A DNA stretch of 64,000 nt from Aliiroseovarius marinus. Lineage in GTDB: Bacteria; Pseudomonadota; Alphaproteobacteria; Rhodobacterales; Rhodobacteraceae. The notes below the pieces were generated by a model that did no database searches, was not told the DNA's origin, and worked only from the letters and a program-made list of their open reading frames with translations. The stretch lies in assembly GCF_004360145.1 (NCBI RefSeq), contig NZ_SAIT01000016.1:1-64000 (forward strand), read 5' to 3'. Shown here piece by piece: positions 35,055 to 46,378 of this stretch (position 1 is its first letter; the number at the start of each line of letters is the position of its first letter). The translations under genes and the position numbers were made by a program.

Positions 35055-36944
35055 TCAGTCCTTGCGCTTGCGCCACAAGCTGCCCGACAGAATGCCACGG
35101 AACGACCAGTGCGGCGGTTCTTTGGCTTCTTTGGGCAGATAGACCTTATCTTTGTGCGTGGATGTGCTGTCCGGCGCGTCGCCACCGCCATCCTGAAACT
35201 GAAGATTATAGAGCTGCGCATAAAGGCCACCGCGCGCGAGCAGCTCGTCATGTGTGCCCTGATCCACCACGCGGCCCTGATCCATCACAACGATTTTGTC
35301 GGCGTCCCGAACAGTGGATAGGCGGTGGGCGATGACCAGCGTCGTGCGGCCCTTGGACAGCGTGTCCAACGCCTGTTGCACCAGCTTTTCGGATTTCGTG
35401 TCGAGTGCCGAGGTCGCCTCGTCCAAGAGCAGCACCGGAGCATCGCGCAACACCGCGCGGGCAATGGCAACCCGCTGGCGCTGTCCGCCCGACAGGTTCG
35501 AGCCACGCGGCCCAGCGGGGCTGTCCAGCCCATGCTCCAGACGCGGCAGGAAGTCCGCCACATGCGCCGTGTCCAGCGCGTGTTTCATCATTGCGTCGTC
35601 TACGTCTTCGCGCCCCATCAGGATGTTGTCGCGCAGCGTTTCGTCAAACAGCAGCGCCTCTTGGCTAACCACCGAGAAGAGCCCGCGCAGTTGATCCAGA
35701 GGCAAGGCGGTCACGTCCGCGCCGCCGATCTTGACCACGCCGGTCTTGGCATCCGCCAAACGCGTCAGCAGGTTAAACACGGTGCTTTTTCCCGCACCAG
35801 AGGCCCCCACCAGAGCGGTGGTTTTGCCGGCTTCGGCGGTGAAGCTCGCCCCACGCAGAATGGGCGTGTCGCCATAGGCAAAATTCACGTTGTCCAGAAC
35901 GATGTCGGCCTGTGCGGCCTTGGCGGGCAGGGCGGCAGGCTTGGCCGGGGACAGGATCGACGGACGCTGGGCGAAGACGTCGCGGATCCGCATCATGCTG
36001 GCAATCGCTGCTTGCCACCCGCCGGACACTTTGCCCAGATTGCGCAGCGGATCAAAGACCAGCGCCATTGCGGTGAAGAAGCTCATGAACTCGCCCACGG
36101 TCTTCACGCCCGCATTGATCTGCAACCCGCCATAGACCAGCACGCCGAAGAAGCCGATCGCGGCGATGATGTCGATCAGGGCCACGATAGCCCCTTGGTT
36201 AGCCTGGCTTTGCAGGTGGGTCTTGGCGAACACGTCGATCTCGCGATCCACGCGGGATTGTTCGTGCTTCTCGGTGCCCGACAGTTTGATCGAGTTGATG
36301 CCGTGGAAGATCTCGTCCAACCGGGTCGAGATCTGGGCGGCGGCCCCCCGGCTGTCTGTCGTCGTCTTGCGCACGCGTTTTTGCAGGATGCCCATCGGAT
36401 AGGTCAGGACGGGCGCAGCCGCCACGGCCACCACGACCCACAGCCAGTCGATCGACATGGCCACACCCAAAAGGGCCAACAGAGACACGACGTCTCGGGC
36501 GACGGCGGCCAGTACGACCTCCCAGATCGTGGCGATGGCCTGTGCATCCCCGCGCACGCGCTCCATCAATGTCCCGGGCGAGTTGTCGCGGAAATAGCTG
36601 CTGTCCAGCGTCAGCATATGCGCCACCATGTCTGATTGCAGCTTGGCGGCCACGCGCTGGCCCACATGGACCATCAACACGCGGTGCCCGAAGGCGGCGA
36701 ACGCGCGCGTGACGAAGATGCCCGCGACGATCAGGGCGACGACGACGATGGCCTGTGTGGAGCCCGACGAGAACGCCACATCGAACATCGGCTTGATCAT
36801 GTAGCTCAGGCCACCCAGCGCCAGCCCCTCGGTCAGCATCAACAGCATCGCCAGCACCAAGGGCAGGCGGTAGGCGCGCATATAGCCTTTCCACAGCCAG
36901 CGGATCATCTCTTTCTGGTCGGTGCGGGCAGTCTCAGAACTCAT
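35055..36944 (-). CDS. ABC exporter, MsbA/lipid-flippase type (fused permease-ATPase)
   Basis: A 629-aa half-transporter. Residues about 25-320 hold six membrane helices of a type I exporter. The ATPase domain (about 350-590) has Walker A GASGAGKST, signature LSGGQRQRVAIARAV, Walker B VLLLDEATSALD and switch His in VIAHRLSTV. It would act as a homodimer exporting lipid-like or hydrophobic substrates; MsbA-type lipid A-core flipping is likely by length and family but not proven. Coupled to the upstream phosphatase gene by a 1-nt TAATG overlap. Confidence 0.9.
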   Translation of the reverse strand: MSSETARTDQKEMIRWLWKGYMRAYRLPLVLAMLLMLTEGLALGGLSYMIKPMFDVAFSSGSTQAIVVVALIVAGIFVTRAFAAFGHRVLMVHVGQRVAAKLQSDMVAHMLTLDSSYFRDNSPGTLMERVRGDAQAIATIWEVVLAAVARDVVSLLALLGVAMSIDWLWVVVAVAAAPVLTYPMGILQKRVRKTTTDSRGAAAQISTRLDEIFHGINSIKLSGTEKHEQSRVDREIDVFAKTHLQSQANQGAIVALIDIIAAIGFFGVLVYGGLQINAGVKTVGEFMSFFTAMALVFDPLRNLGKVSGGWQAAIASMMRIRDVFAQRPSILSPAKPAALPAKAAQADIVLDNVNFAYGDTPILRGASFTAEAGKTTALVGASGAGKSTVFNLLTRLADAKTGVVKIGGADVTALPLDQLRGLFSVVSQEALLFDETLRDNILMGREDVDDAMMKHALDTAHVADFLPRLEHGLDSPAGPRGSNLSGGQRQRVAIARAVLRDAPVLLLDEATSALDTKSEKLVQQALDTLSKGRTTLVIAHRLSTVRDADKIVVMDQGRVVDQGTHDELLARGGLYAQLYNLQFQDGGGDAPDSTSTHKDKVYLPKEAKEPPHWSFRGILSGSLWRKRKD

Positions 36945-37627
36945 TACTTTTTCCGTTTCGCCTGAAAGGCTTGTGTGATTGCCTCGGGGTCATAATGCTG
37001 TGTCAGCCAATCCCGGATCGAGATCGGGTCGTTCTTGTAGTGATCGGCATAGGCATGGATCATCGCGGTTAGAATACCCGCTTTCGACCAGCGTTGGTGG
37101 GCGTATTTCAAGGACAGCTGCGCGCGCGCGTCGTCAACCGTCGCGCCACACTGGTCCAACAGATAAAGCGCCGACGCGATGCCAGTGCGATCTGCGCCGG
37201 ATTTGCAGTGGATCAGAAACGGCTTTTCGGCGCGTTCCATGATGTCCAGAAGCTCAAGATATACCTCGCGTTCCATCGCAGCGTAGGCGGTCATCTGGTG
37301 GTTGATCAGCGTCATGCCATAGTCGCGGCAGGCTTCGACCTCGAATAGATAGTGCGAGAATTTGCTTTCGCCTCGCAGGTTGATCACGGTCTTGATCCCG
37401 GCCGCTTTCAGCGCCGGAAAATGTACCGGATCGGGCTGGTTTGACCGCCACGCATCGGGCGACAGCTGATAGCGATTGGGCAGAACCCGCCGAACAAAGG
37501 AATGGTCGATGATGTTGCTGCGCAGCCGTGCTGCACGCCGTGCTTCGGGCGTCGAGATGTCCATCCCGAACCCGTTCTTCCACGCACGTTCGCGTCGTTT
37601 GATCTTGGCATACAAGCTCTTGAACAT
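36944..37627 (-). CDS. Dual-specificity/tyrosine phosphatase-like protein
   Basis: A 227-aa cytoplasmic protein with the phosphatase P-loop HCKSGADRTG (Cys-x5-Arg) and a preceding INLRGE strand seen in atypical DSP/PTEN-like phosphatases. A likely general acid lies in the segment before the P-loop. The N-terminus is basic (MFKSLYAKIKRRERAWK) and may bind membranes. Start ATG 37627 is preferred; the frame upstream to 37699 is not family-like. Overlap with the exporter gene by TAATG suggests a joint role with a lipid or envelope substrate, for example lipid phosphate removal, which is inference. Confidence 0.8.
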   Translation of the reverse strand: MFKSLYAKIKRRERAWKNGFGMDISTPEARRAARLRSNIIDHSFVRRVLPNRYQLSPDAWRSNQPDPVHFPALKAAGIKTVINLRGESKFSHYLFEVEACRDYGMTLINHQMTAYAAMEREVYLELLDIMERAEKPFLIHCKSGADRTGIASALYLLDQCGATVDDARAQLSLKYAHQRWSKAGILTAMIHAYADHYKNDPISIRDWLTQHYDPEAITQAFQAKRKK

Positions 37628-37783
37628 GCGGTTTCGGTCCAGATCTGAGTTTCCGCCCAAAAGGGTACCTACGGGATGTAACTTGTCCGCGCGCCACAAA
37701 CAAGAAGGTGGCCCTGACTACGGCGTTGACGCAATTGGGATGGCGCATTACCGCTTGAGGTCTGAGAAGTGAAAGAGCCCCCC

Positions 37784-38983
37784 ATGTCCCTATCCCACGG
37801 TCGTTCCTATCTGGCCATTCCCGGCCCCTCGGTCATGCCGGATCGCGTGCTGCAAGCCATGCACCGCGCCGCCCCGAATATCTATGCGGGCGAGGTCGTG
37901 GACATGATGCCGGGGCTGATTGACGGGCTGAAATCGGTCGCCCGCACCCGGCATCACGCGGTGATCTATATCGCCAATGGCCACGGTGCGTGGGAAGCGG
38001 CGCTATCGAACACATTGGCCCCCGGCGACAAGGTGTTGTCGCTGTGTACCGGGCGGTTCGGGCATGGCTGGAGCGAAATGGCGAGCGGGCTGGGCATCGA
38101 TCCAGTGATCGAGGAGTTCGGTCTGAAAACGCCCGTTGATCCCACCCGTGTCGAGGCGCTTTTGCGTGCGGACACTGCACACGAACTAAAGGCGGTTCTG
38201 CTGACCCATGTGGATACGTCGACGTCGATCCGGAACGACGTGGCGGCAATGCGCGCGGCGATGGATGCGGCGGGCCACCCAGCGCTGTTGATGGTGGATT
38301 GCATCGCCTCGATGGGCTGTGACCGGTTCGAGATGGACGAGTGGGGCGTGGATGTCGCCATCGCGGCCTCGCAAAAGGGGCTGATGGTGCCGCCGGGTAT
38401 GGGGTTTGTCTTCTTCAACGACAAAGCCGCCGCCGCCCGCGCTGCCAATCCCCGCGTGTCGCGCTATTGGGATTGGGAGCCGCGCGCTAATCCAGAACTC
38501 TTCTATCAGTATTTCGGTGGCACCGCCCCGACACATCACCTCTATGGATTGCGGGAATCCCTCGCGATGATTGCCGAAGAAGGCGGGATGGAGGCTGTCT
38601 GGGCGCGTCACACACATCTGGCCCGCGCGATCTGGGCGGCGTTTGACGCGTGGGGGGCGGATGGCCCACTGCAGATGAACGTGGCCGACCCGGCGCATCG
38701 CTCGACCGCAGTGACCTCGCTGCATGTCGGTGCGCCGCTTGGCACCGCGCTGCGCAATTGGACCGAGCAGAACATGGGCGTCACACTGGGTATTGGTCTT
38801 GGTATGTCCACGCCCGAAGACCCGAAAGGCGACGGGTTTTTCCGTCTGGGCCATATGGGGCATGTGAACGCGCCGATGGTGATGGGCGCGCTGTCTGCCA
38901 TTCAATCGGGCCTAACCGCGCTGGGCATCCCGCATGGTGTGGGCGCGCTGGATGCTGCCGCGCAGGTGATTGCCGAAGTGTAA
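37784..38983 (+). CDS. Class V aminotransferase, alanine/serine-glyoxylate type
   Basis: A 399-aa PLP enzyme of the alanine-glyoxylate / serine-glyoxylate aminotransferase family. PGPSVMPDRVLQAM at the start, GHGAWEAALSN, the Asp in LLMVDCIASMGCDRFEMDEW and the Schiff-base Lys in IAASQKGLMVPPG are all visible. Serine-glyoxylate transamination (serine cycle/photorespiration-like) is likely, but substrate is not decided; no other serine-cycle gene is near. Start ATG 37784; a GTG five codons upstream lacks a binding site. Confidence 0.88.
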   Translation: MSLSHGRSYLAIPGPSVMPDRVLQAMHRAAPNIYAGEVVDMMPGLIDGLKSVARTRHHAVIYIANGHGAWEAALSNTLAPGDKVLSLCTGRFGHGWSEMASGLGIDPVIEEFGLKTPVDPTRVEALLRADTAHELKAVLLTHVDTSTSIRNDVAAMRAAMDAAGHPALLMVDCIASMGCDRFEMDEWGVDVAIAASQKGLMVPPGMGFVFFNDKAAAARAANPRVSRYWDWEPRANPELFYQYFGGTAPTHHLYGLRESLAMIAEEGGMEAVWARHTHLARAIWAAFDAWGADGPLQMNVADPAHRSTAVTSLHVGAPLGTALRNWTEQNMGVTLGIGLGMSTPEDPKGDGFFRLGHMGHVNAPMVMGALSAIQSGLTALGIPHGVGALDAAAQVIAEV

Positions 38984-39021
38984 CCTATCGGGAACGCACC
39001 TTGTGCTACATGGTATTTGGT

Positions 39022-39113
39022 GGCTCACTGCGTGAGCCTGATGGGGCTTTGCCCCCGAGGGATCTTCCTGTGGAAGATCACTCTCCCCCAAGGTATTTCG
39101 GGCAAGAGGAAAG
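39022..39113 (-). repeat. Intergenic palindromic repeat, copy B
   Basis: Minus-strand copy of the element at 34240-34295: the core reads CTTGCCCGAAATACC..GGGGGAGAG, followed by three hairpins, GGAAGATC/GATCTTCC (39061-39079), GGGGC-TTT-GCCCC (39043-39055) and GGCTCAC/GTGAGCC (39022-39038). It too sits between convergent genes. Confidence 0.68.
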
Positions 39114-39126
39114 TGGGAGTGTCGGG

Positions 39127-40239
39127 CTATTTTCTGGCGGATGCGAGCGCTTTGGGGAGGGCGGCGGCGAAGGTGTCCAACTCCTCGGGCCGGCCTGCCG
39201 AAATGCGGATGCAGCGGTTTTGCGGGGCGGCAAAGGGCATGCGGACGAAGACGTCCAGCGCGATGAGCTGATCCAGCACTGCCTTGGCGAATGCGGCGTC
39301 TTGTCCGCAATCCACAGCCACGAAGTTGGTCGCCGAGGGCAGGGTGGTTAGCCCGCCCGCGCGCGCGATCTGGTCAATTCGGGCGCGGGCCTCGGCCACA
39401 TTCGCGACCACCTGCGAAAGATACCCCTGATCTTTCAAAGCGGCCAACGCGCCTGCCTGAGACATCCGGCACATGCCGAAATGGTTGCGGATCTTGTTGA
39501 AGGCGGTGATCAGGTCGGCCTGTCCAATCGCATAGCCAACCCGCGCGCCCGCCATCCCGTACGCTTTCGAGAATGTGCGCATACGGATCACGCGCGGATC
39601 GTCTGTGTTCAGCGCAGGCGCGGTGCCTTCCGGAGCAAATTCGATATAGGCCTCGTCCAGCACCAGTAGGCAGCCCTCGGGCACCGCGTCGATCATGCGC
39701 TGAATGGTCTCGGCATCATGCCAGGTTCCCATCGGGTTGTCCGGGTTGGCGATGTAAACCAGCTTGGCCCCGACCTCGGCCGCCTTGGCGATCAGCGCCA
39801 CGGGGTCTTCGTGATCGTCCTTATAGGGAACTGTTTCCAGCACGCCCCCAAAGCCCGCGACGTGGTAGTTGAAGGTCGGATAGGCCCCTTGCGACGTCAC
39901 GACCGTGTCGCCCGGTCCAATGAGTAGTCGCACCAGATAGCCAAGGATCCCGTCGATCCCTTCGCCCACCAGAATGCTTTCCGGTGCGATGCTGTGGTGG
40001 TCGGCCAGCGCATGACGCAGGTCGTAGTTTTCCGGGTCGCCATACATCCAGACATCCCCTGCAGTTGCCTGCATTGCGGAGATTGCGTTGGGCGACGGAC
40101 CAAACGTGTTCTCGTTCGCGCCCAGCCGTGCTGCAAACGCACGCCCGCGGGCGCGTTCCTGCGTTTCGGGGCCGACGAAGGGCACGGTTGCAGGAAGGCT
40201 GTCGGCAAGCGGGGTCAGGCGGGCATGGGTCTTGGTCAT
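39127..40239 (-). CDS. HisC-like PLP aminotransferase
   Basis: A 370-aa class I/II aminotransferase of the histidinol-phosphate aminotransferase subfamily. Conserved pieces: LGANENTFGPSPNAI, YGDPENYDLRHALA, the NPDNPMG loop, LLVLDEAYIEFA and the PLP-Lys in MRTFSKAYGMAGARVGY, ending with IRISAGRPEELD. Histidinol-phosphate is one candidate substrate; aromatic amino acids are another, and the gene is far from hisD. Start ATG 40239 (MTKTHARLTPL) is preferred to 40293, which overlaps the valS terminator. Confidence 0.87.
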   Translation of the reverse strand: MTKTHARLTPLADSLPATVPFVGPETQERARGRAFAARLGANENTFGPSPNAISAMQATAGDVWMYGDPENYDLRHALADHHSIAPESILVGEGIDGILGYLVRLLIGPGDTVVTSQGAYPTFNYHVAGFGGVLETVPYKDDHEDPVALIAKAAEVGAKLVYIANPDNPMGTWHDAETIQRMIDAVPEGCLLVLDEAYIEFAPEGTAPALNTDDPRVIRMRTFSKAYGMAGARVGYAIGQADLITAFNKIRNHFGMCRMSQAGALAALKDQGYLSQVVANVAEARARIDQIARAGGLTTLPSATNFVAVDCGQDAAFAKAVLDQLIALDVFVRMPFAAPQNRCIRISAGRPEELDTFAAALPKALASARK

Positions 40240-40299
40240 GCTTTTGTTAGAGCAGGGCGCAGGCAGACGGGCAAGGTTGAAATGACGCGCCAAAAGAAA

Positions 40300-40319
40300 A
40301 GGCCGGGTCGCCCCGGCCT
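40300..40319 (-). terminator. Terminator of valS
   Basis: On the minus strand AGGCCGGG-GCGA-CCCGGCCT forms an 8-bp stem, followed by TTTCTTTT. It lies directly after the valS stop and before the hisC-like gene. Confidence 0.88.
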
Positions 40320-40324
40320 GTCCT

Positions 40325-43300
40325 TTAGATTTCTTTCAGACGCTCAAGTGCGGCGTTCAGCGTCGCCTCTTCCTCTTCGCGGGCGGCAAGGTTTGCCTTG
40401 GTCTCGGCCAGAACCTCGGCCGGGGCGTTTTCCGCAAACTTGGGATTCTTTAGACGCCCGCGCAACCCGCCCAATTCCTTGGCCAGCTTGCCCAGCGTCT
40501 TCTCAAGCCGCGCGATTTCCTCGTCCACGTCGATGATCTCGGCCAGCGGCAGGGCGAAGATGCCACCCGCGACGGCAACGGTGATGCAGCCCTTGGGCAG
40601 TTCGGCCATTTCCGTGATCGAGTCGACCCGCGCCATGCGCATCACCAGCGCTTGGTTGTTGTCCAAGGCAGTGCGACCAGCTGCGTCCAACTCTTGCTGG
40701 ATCACCGGGATTTTCAGGCCAGCGGGCACGTGCATCTGCGCACGGGCGGAGCGGATGTTTTCGATCAGCGAAATCACCCAATTCATTTCGCGCGCGGCGT
40801 CCTCATCCATCAGTTCGGCGCCATATTCCGGCCAATCCGCGTGGATCAGCATCTTGGGACGCTCTGCAATCTGGCCCCACAGCTCTTCTGTCACGAACGG
40901 CATGATCGGGTGCAGCATGATCAGGCACTGGTCGATGACCCAGGCCATGGTCGCGCGGGTCTCGGCCAACACGGCCTCGTCTTCCGAGTTCAGAAGCGGT
41001 TTCGAGAACTCGACATACCAGTCGCAGACCTTGCCCCAGACATAGGCATAGAGCCCGTGCGCGGCGTCGTTGAAACGGTACGCAGTCAGCGCGGCATCCA
41101 CGTCTTCGCGGATTTTCGCGGTTTCCGAGATGATCCAGCGGTTCACGGTCTGCGTCGGGCTTTTCGGATCGAAATTCGCGACCGGTTTACAGTCGTTCAT
41201 TTCAGCAAATCTTGCAGCATTCCAAAGTTTGGTGCCGAAATTCCGGTATCCCGCCACGCGATCCTTGGACATTTTCAACACGCCCCCGATCGAGGCCATG
41301 GCGGTATTGGTGAACCGCAAAGCGTCCGCGCCGTATTCGTCAATGATTTCCAGCGGGTCGATCACATTGCCCGTGGTCTTGGACATTTTCTTGCCCTTCT
41401 CGTCACGGACCAACCCGTGCAGATAGACCGTATGGAACGGGTTTTTGTGGCAGACGGCCTGCGACATCATCATCATGCGCGCGACCCAGAAGAACAGAAT
41501 GTCCTGCCCGGTGATCAGCACGTCGCCGGGGAAGAAGCGTTCGAGTTCATCGGTGTCCTGCGGCCAGCCCAGCGTGCCGAAGGGCCACAGGCCCGACGAG
41601 AACCATGTGTCCAACACGTCGGGGTCACGCCAGACCGGGTAAACCAGCTTGGTTGGATCCTGCGTGGTCTCATAGGCGGCAAGGCTTTCGGCCAGCATGT
41701 GAATGGCCTCAGTGCGGGTGGCCACTTCGACCACGCGGGCGTGGTTAAGCGGCGTGGGTAGCGTGACCAGAACTTCATCGAACTGCGGAGCAACCGCGTC
41801 GAAGTCATGGGCGCAATGGCTGTGCTCGTGACCCGGCAGCAGGTCTTGGTCCAGAAGCAGGCGGCCCATTTCGACCAGATCAAGTTCGTTATCGTTCTCG
41901 TCGTCCTTGAAGCCTTTGCCAGACAGATCAAGGCCGTACCACACGGGAACCTGATGGCCCCACCACAGCTGACGCGAGATACACCACGGCTCGATGTTTT
42001 CCAGCCAGTGATAGAAGGTTTTCTCGCCGCTTTCGGGCAGAATTTTCACGTCACCATTGCGGACAGCATCCAACGCAGGACCGGCGATCTTTTCGGCGTC
42101 CACGAACCACTGGTCGGTCAGCATCGGCTCGATCACGACTTTCGAGCGGTCACCGAAGGGCTGCATGATCGGCTTGTTTTCCACGTAAGGAACGGTGCCG
42201 GTGACCTCTTCGCCGTCGACCTCGACGGTTTTGGTGATCATCACGGCCAGACCTTCGGCGGTGATCTGGTCAACCACCAGCTTACGAGCCTCGAAGCGAT
42301 CCAATCCGCGGAATTCATCCGGGACAAGGTTCATCGCGGCGATCTTCGCCTCGTCGAAGCCTTCTTCGCCATTTGCAATGCGCTGGGCGGTTGCGGCTTC
42401 GTCGGCATAGGGCAGGCCATCGGCCCGCATCGCGCCGCGTGTGTCCATCAGCGAATACATCGGGATGCCGCCGCGCTTGGCGACCTGATAGTCGTTGAAG
42501 TCATGCGCGCCGGTGATTTTCACCGCACCCGACCCGAAGTTCATATCAGGGTATTCATCGGTGATGATCGGGATCAGGCGGCGATGCTCTTTCGGGCCCA
42601 CGGGGATTTCACACAGCTTGCCCACGATGGGCGCATAGCGTTCGTCATCGGGGTGCACAGCAACCGCGCCATCGCCCAGCATGGTTTCCGGGCGGGTTGT
42701 GGCGATCGAGATATAGTCGCGCTCTTCTTCAAGCGTGATGTTTCCGTCTTCGTCCTTCTCGACATAGGTGTAGGTCGCGCCACCGGCCAGCGGGTATTTG
42801 AAGTGCCACATATGGCCGGGGGTCTCGATGTTCTCGACCTCAAGATCCGAGATCGCGGTCTCGAAATGCGGGTCCCAGTTGACCAGACGCTTGCCGCGAT
42901 AGATCAGGCCCTTGTCGTACATGTCGACGAAGACCTTCAGAACGGCATCGTGGAAGTTGGCCGAGTTCTCGTGCCCCGTACGCGGATCACCGGGCGCACC
43001 GGCCATGGTAAACGCGTTGCGCGACCAGTCGCAGGTCGAGCCCAGACGCTTCAGCTGTTCGATGATGGTCGAGCCGTATTCGCCCTTCCATTCCCAGACC
43101 TTCTCAAGAAACTTCTCGCGGCCCAGATCACGGCGACCGGGCTGCTGCGTTTCGGCCAGCATCTTTTCGACCTGAAGCTGGGTGGCGATACCTGCATGGT
43201 CCTGACCAGGCTGCCACAGCGTGTCGAAGCCCCGCATGCGGTGCCAGCGGATCAGGATGTCCTGCAGCGTGTTGTTGAACGCGTGGCCAAGGTGCAGCGC

Positions 43301-43450
43301 GCCCGTCACGTTGGGCGGCGGGATCATGATGGTGAAGCTGTCAGCGCCGGGTTTGGCGTTTGCGCCGGCTTTGAAGGCGCCGGCCTCTTCCCAGGTCTGA
43401 TAGATGCGTGCTTCGGCAGAGGCTGCGTCGAAGGTCTTGTCCATGGCCAT
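40325..43450 (-). CDS. valS: Valyl-tRNA synthetase
   Basis: A 1041-aa class I synthetase that charges tRNA-Val. The HIGH-type motif is [15 protein letters not shown] near residue 50, the KMSKS-type motif is [14 protein letters not shown], and the editing (CP1) domain lies between. A C-terminal coiled coil, [21 protein letters not shown], is the ValRS tail. MAMDKTFD at 43450 is taken as start; an ATG two codons on is possible. Monocistronic with its own terminator. Confidence 0.97.
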   Translation of the reverse strand: MAMDKTFDAASAEARIYQTWEEAGAFKAGANAKPGADSFTIMIPPPNVTGALHLGHAFNNTLQDILIRWHRMRGFDTLWQPGQDHAGIATQLQVEKMLAETQQPGRRDLGREKFLEKVWEWKGEYGSTIIEQLKRLGSTCDWSRNAFTMAGAPGDPRTGHENSANFHDAVLKVFVDMYDKGLIYRGKRLVNWDPHFETAISDLEVENIETPGHMWHFKYPLAGGATYTYVEKDEDGNITLEEERDYISIATTRPETMLGDGAVAVHPDDERYAPIVGKLCEIPVGPKEHRRLIPIITDEYPDMNFGSGAVKITGAHDFNDYQVAKRGGIPMYSLMDTRGAMRADGLPYADEAATAQRIANGEEGFDEAKIAAMNLVPDEFRGLDRFEARKLVVDQITAEGLAVMITKTVEVDGEEVTGTVPYVENKPIMQPFGDRSKVVIEPMLTDQWFVDAEKIAGPALDAVRNGDVKILPESGEKTFYHWLENIEPWCISRQLWWGHQVPVWYGLDLSGKGFKDDENDNELDLVEMGRLLLDQDLLPGHEHSHCAHDFDAVAPQFDEVLVTLPTPLNHARVVEVATRTEAIHMLAESLAAYETTQDPTKLVYPVWRDPDVLDTWFSSGLWPFGTLGWPQDTDELERFFPGDVLITGQDILFFWVARMMMMSQAVCHKNPFHTVYLHGLVRDEKGKKMSKTTGNVIDPLEIIDEYGADALRFTNTAMASIGGVLKMSKDRVAGYRNFGTKLWNAARFAEMNDCKPVANFDPKSPTQTVNRWIISETAKIREDVDAALTAYRFNDAAHGLYAYVWGKVCDWYVEFSKPLLNSEDEAVLAETRATMAWVIDQCLIMLHPIMPFVTEELWGQIAERPKMLIHADWPEYGAELMDEDAAREMNWVISLIENIRSARAQMHVPAGLKIPVIQQELDAAGRTALDNNQALVMRMARVDSITEMAELPKGCITVAVAGGIFALPLAEIIDVDEEIARLEKTLGKLAKELGGLRGRLKNPKFAENAPAEVLAETKANLAAREEEEATLNAALERLKEI

Positions 43451-43719
43451 GGTGGTCGTCCCAAATCTCATAAATCAAAGACCGTTTACCCAAGTGGGCG
43501 GCAAAGGGAAACCCCGCCTGCGCTTGCAGGTCCGGGGATTGGTGAATTTGTCCGGACTGATGGGCAATTCGGGGGGGTGCCGAGAAATGGTTAACGAATG
43601 AAAGAGTTGGAAGGGGTTTTGACAAATTGATGCCATATTCAACCCGTAGCAGTTCGGGCTACGCGACGGATCAATCTATGCTGTCTGACGGAAAACCGGA
43701 TCAACAGGCGAATACACAC

Positions 43720-44058
43720 ATGAAAAAAGCACTCCTTCTTTTGGCGTTCACCCCCACTATGGCTCTGGCACAGGAACAGACTTTCAATTGCGAGGTTCCG
43801 AACGGAAATCTACCCGAAATGGCCGTGACCTTGGTGGCGATTGACGGTGGCAAGGATGGATATCTGATGATGGGCGGCGAAAAGAAGACGGCCAGTGTGT
43901 ATCCCGGTCTGGATTCGGTGACCTATCTGATGTTCAGCGACGACTACAGCTATACGCTGCACTACAATGTGAACCTGAAAGATGGTCACTATGACTTCTC
44001 GGCGTCGGGTGCCAAGTCGGGCTGGGGACGCGGGACCTGCACGGAAGTGACGGGCTAA
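43720..44058 (+). CDS. Small secreted protein of unknown function
   Basis: A 112-aa protein with a clear Sec signal peptide (MKKALLLLAFTPTMALA, cut before QEQTF). The mature part has two cysteines (FNCEV near the start and GTCTEV at the end) that could form one disulfide, and beta-rich segments such as YSYTLHYNVNLKDGHYDFSA. No family recognised. A TTGACA hexamer at 43619-43624 is a possible -35 but has no good -10. Followed 20 bp later by a strong terminator, so expressed alone. Start ATG 43720 is fixed by the signal peptide; the longer frame from 43627 would bury it. Confidence 0.75.
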   Translation: MKKALLLLAFTPTMALAQEQTFNCEVPNGNLPEMAVTLVAIDGGKDGYLMMGGEKKTASVYPGLDSVTYLMFSDDYSYTLHYNVNLKDGHYDFSASGAKSGWGRGTCTEVTG

Positions 44059-44077
44059 CCCACTCCAAGAATTGACA

Positions 44078-44102
44078 AACGCCCGGACAAGCGCCGGGCG
44101 TT
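44078..44102 (+). terminator. Terminator of the secreted protein gene
   Basis: AACGCCCGG and CCGGGCGTT form a 9-bp stem around ACAAGCG, followed by TTGCTTTT. Confidence 0.88.
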
Positions 44103-44134
44103 TTGCTTTTCAGGCGGAACATCCGTGCCTTTGA

Positions 44135-45802
<1,668 letters not shown>

Positions 45803-45823
45803 TTAAACTATATCGCGACAATC

Positions 45824-46255
45824 TTAGCCCAGCCGGTCGATCCGCGTCGAGAGGTGGATCAGACTTTCCGAGCCTTTCACCCCGTCGATTTCGCCAATCG
45901 CGTCCAAGACCTCGTCCAGCAACGCGGTGGAGGGTGCCGCCAGTTGCAGCACCATATCCCAGCGGCCCGAGGCCGTGTGGGCGGCTTCGACCTGCGTCAG
46001 GGTTTTCAAACGCGCCAAAACGGCAGGGGTCGAGCGTGGTTCGATCGAAATCAACACGGTTGCGCGGATACGGTCCCCGCGTGCCGCGTCCCCCAGTCGA
46101 AGCGCATAGCCCGCGATAATGCCTTTCTCTTCAAGGCGTTCAATCCGTGCCTGCACGGTCGAGCGCGCCAGCCCCAGCCGCCGTGCCAAGGTTGCCACCG
46201 GCAGGCGGGCGTTGCTTTCAAGCTGCGCCAGAAGTTCGCGGTCTGTGTCGTCCAT
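45824..46255 (-). CDS. Lrp/AsnC family transcriptional regulator
   Basis: A 143-aa feast/famine regulator: N-terminal winged helix (DTDRELLAQLESNARLPVATLA, recognition RSTVQARIERLEEKGII) and C-terminal RAM ligand-binding domain. Divergent from the decarboxylase gene with 123 bp between them, so it probably regulates that gene and itself in response to a basic amino acid; this is inference. Confidence 0.9.
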   Translation of the reverse strand: MDDTDRELLAQLESNARLPVATLARRLGLARSTVQARIERLEEKGIIAGYALRLGDAARGDRIRATVLISIEPRSTPAVLARLKTLTQVEAAHTASGRWDMVLQLAAPSTALLDEVLDAIGEIDGVKGSESLIHLSTRIDRLG

Positions 46256-46378
46256 GTGTCAGGTCTTTCTATCATTCTGACGACATTTAACCGGCATTTC
46301 GTCCGGAGTGCCACTGGAAATCGACGGCACGGATTGAGATTCTAAAGTTAGCGTCAACAGGATCCCGGAAATAAGACC

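Noticed and set aside
41807-43594. Plus-strand 595-aa frame
   Set aside because: Complete antisense of valS; composition typical of a mirror frame.
43619-43624. TTGACA as promoter of the secreted-protein gene
   Set aside because: No acceptable -10 at 16-18 bp spacing, so not called as a promoter.
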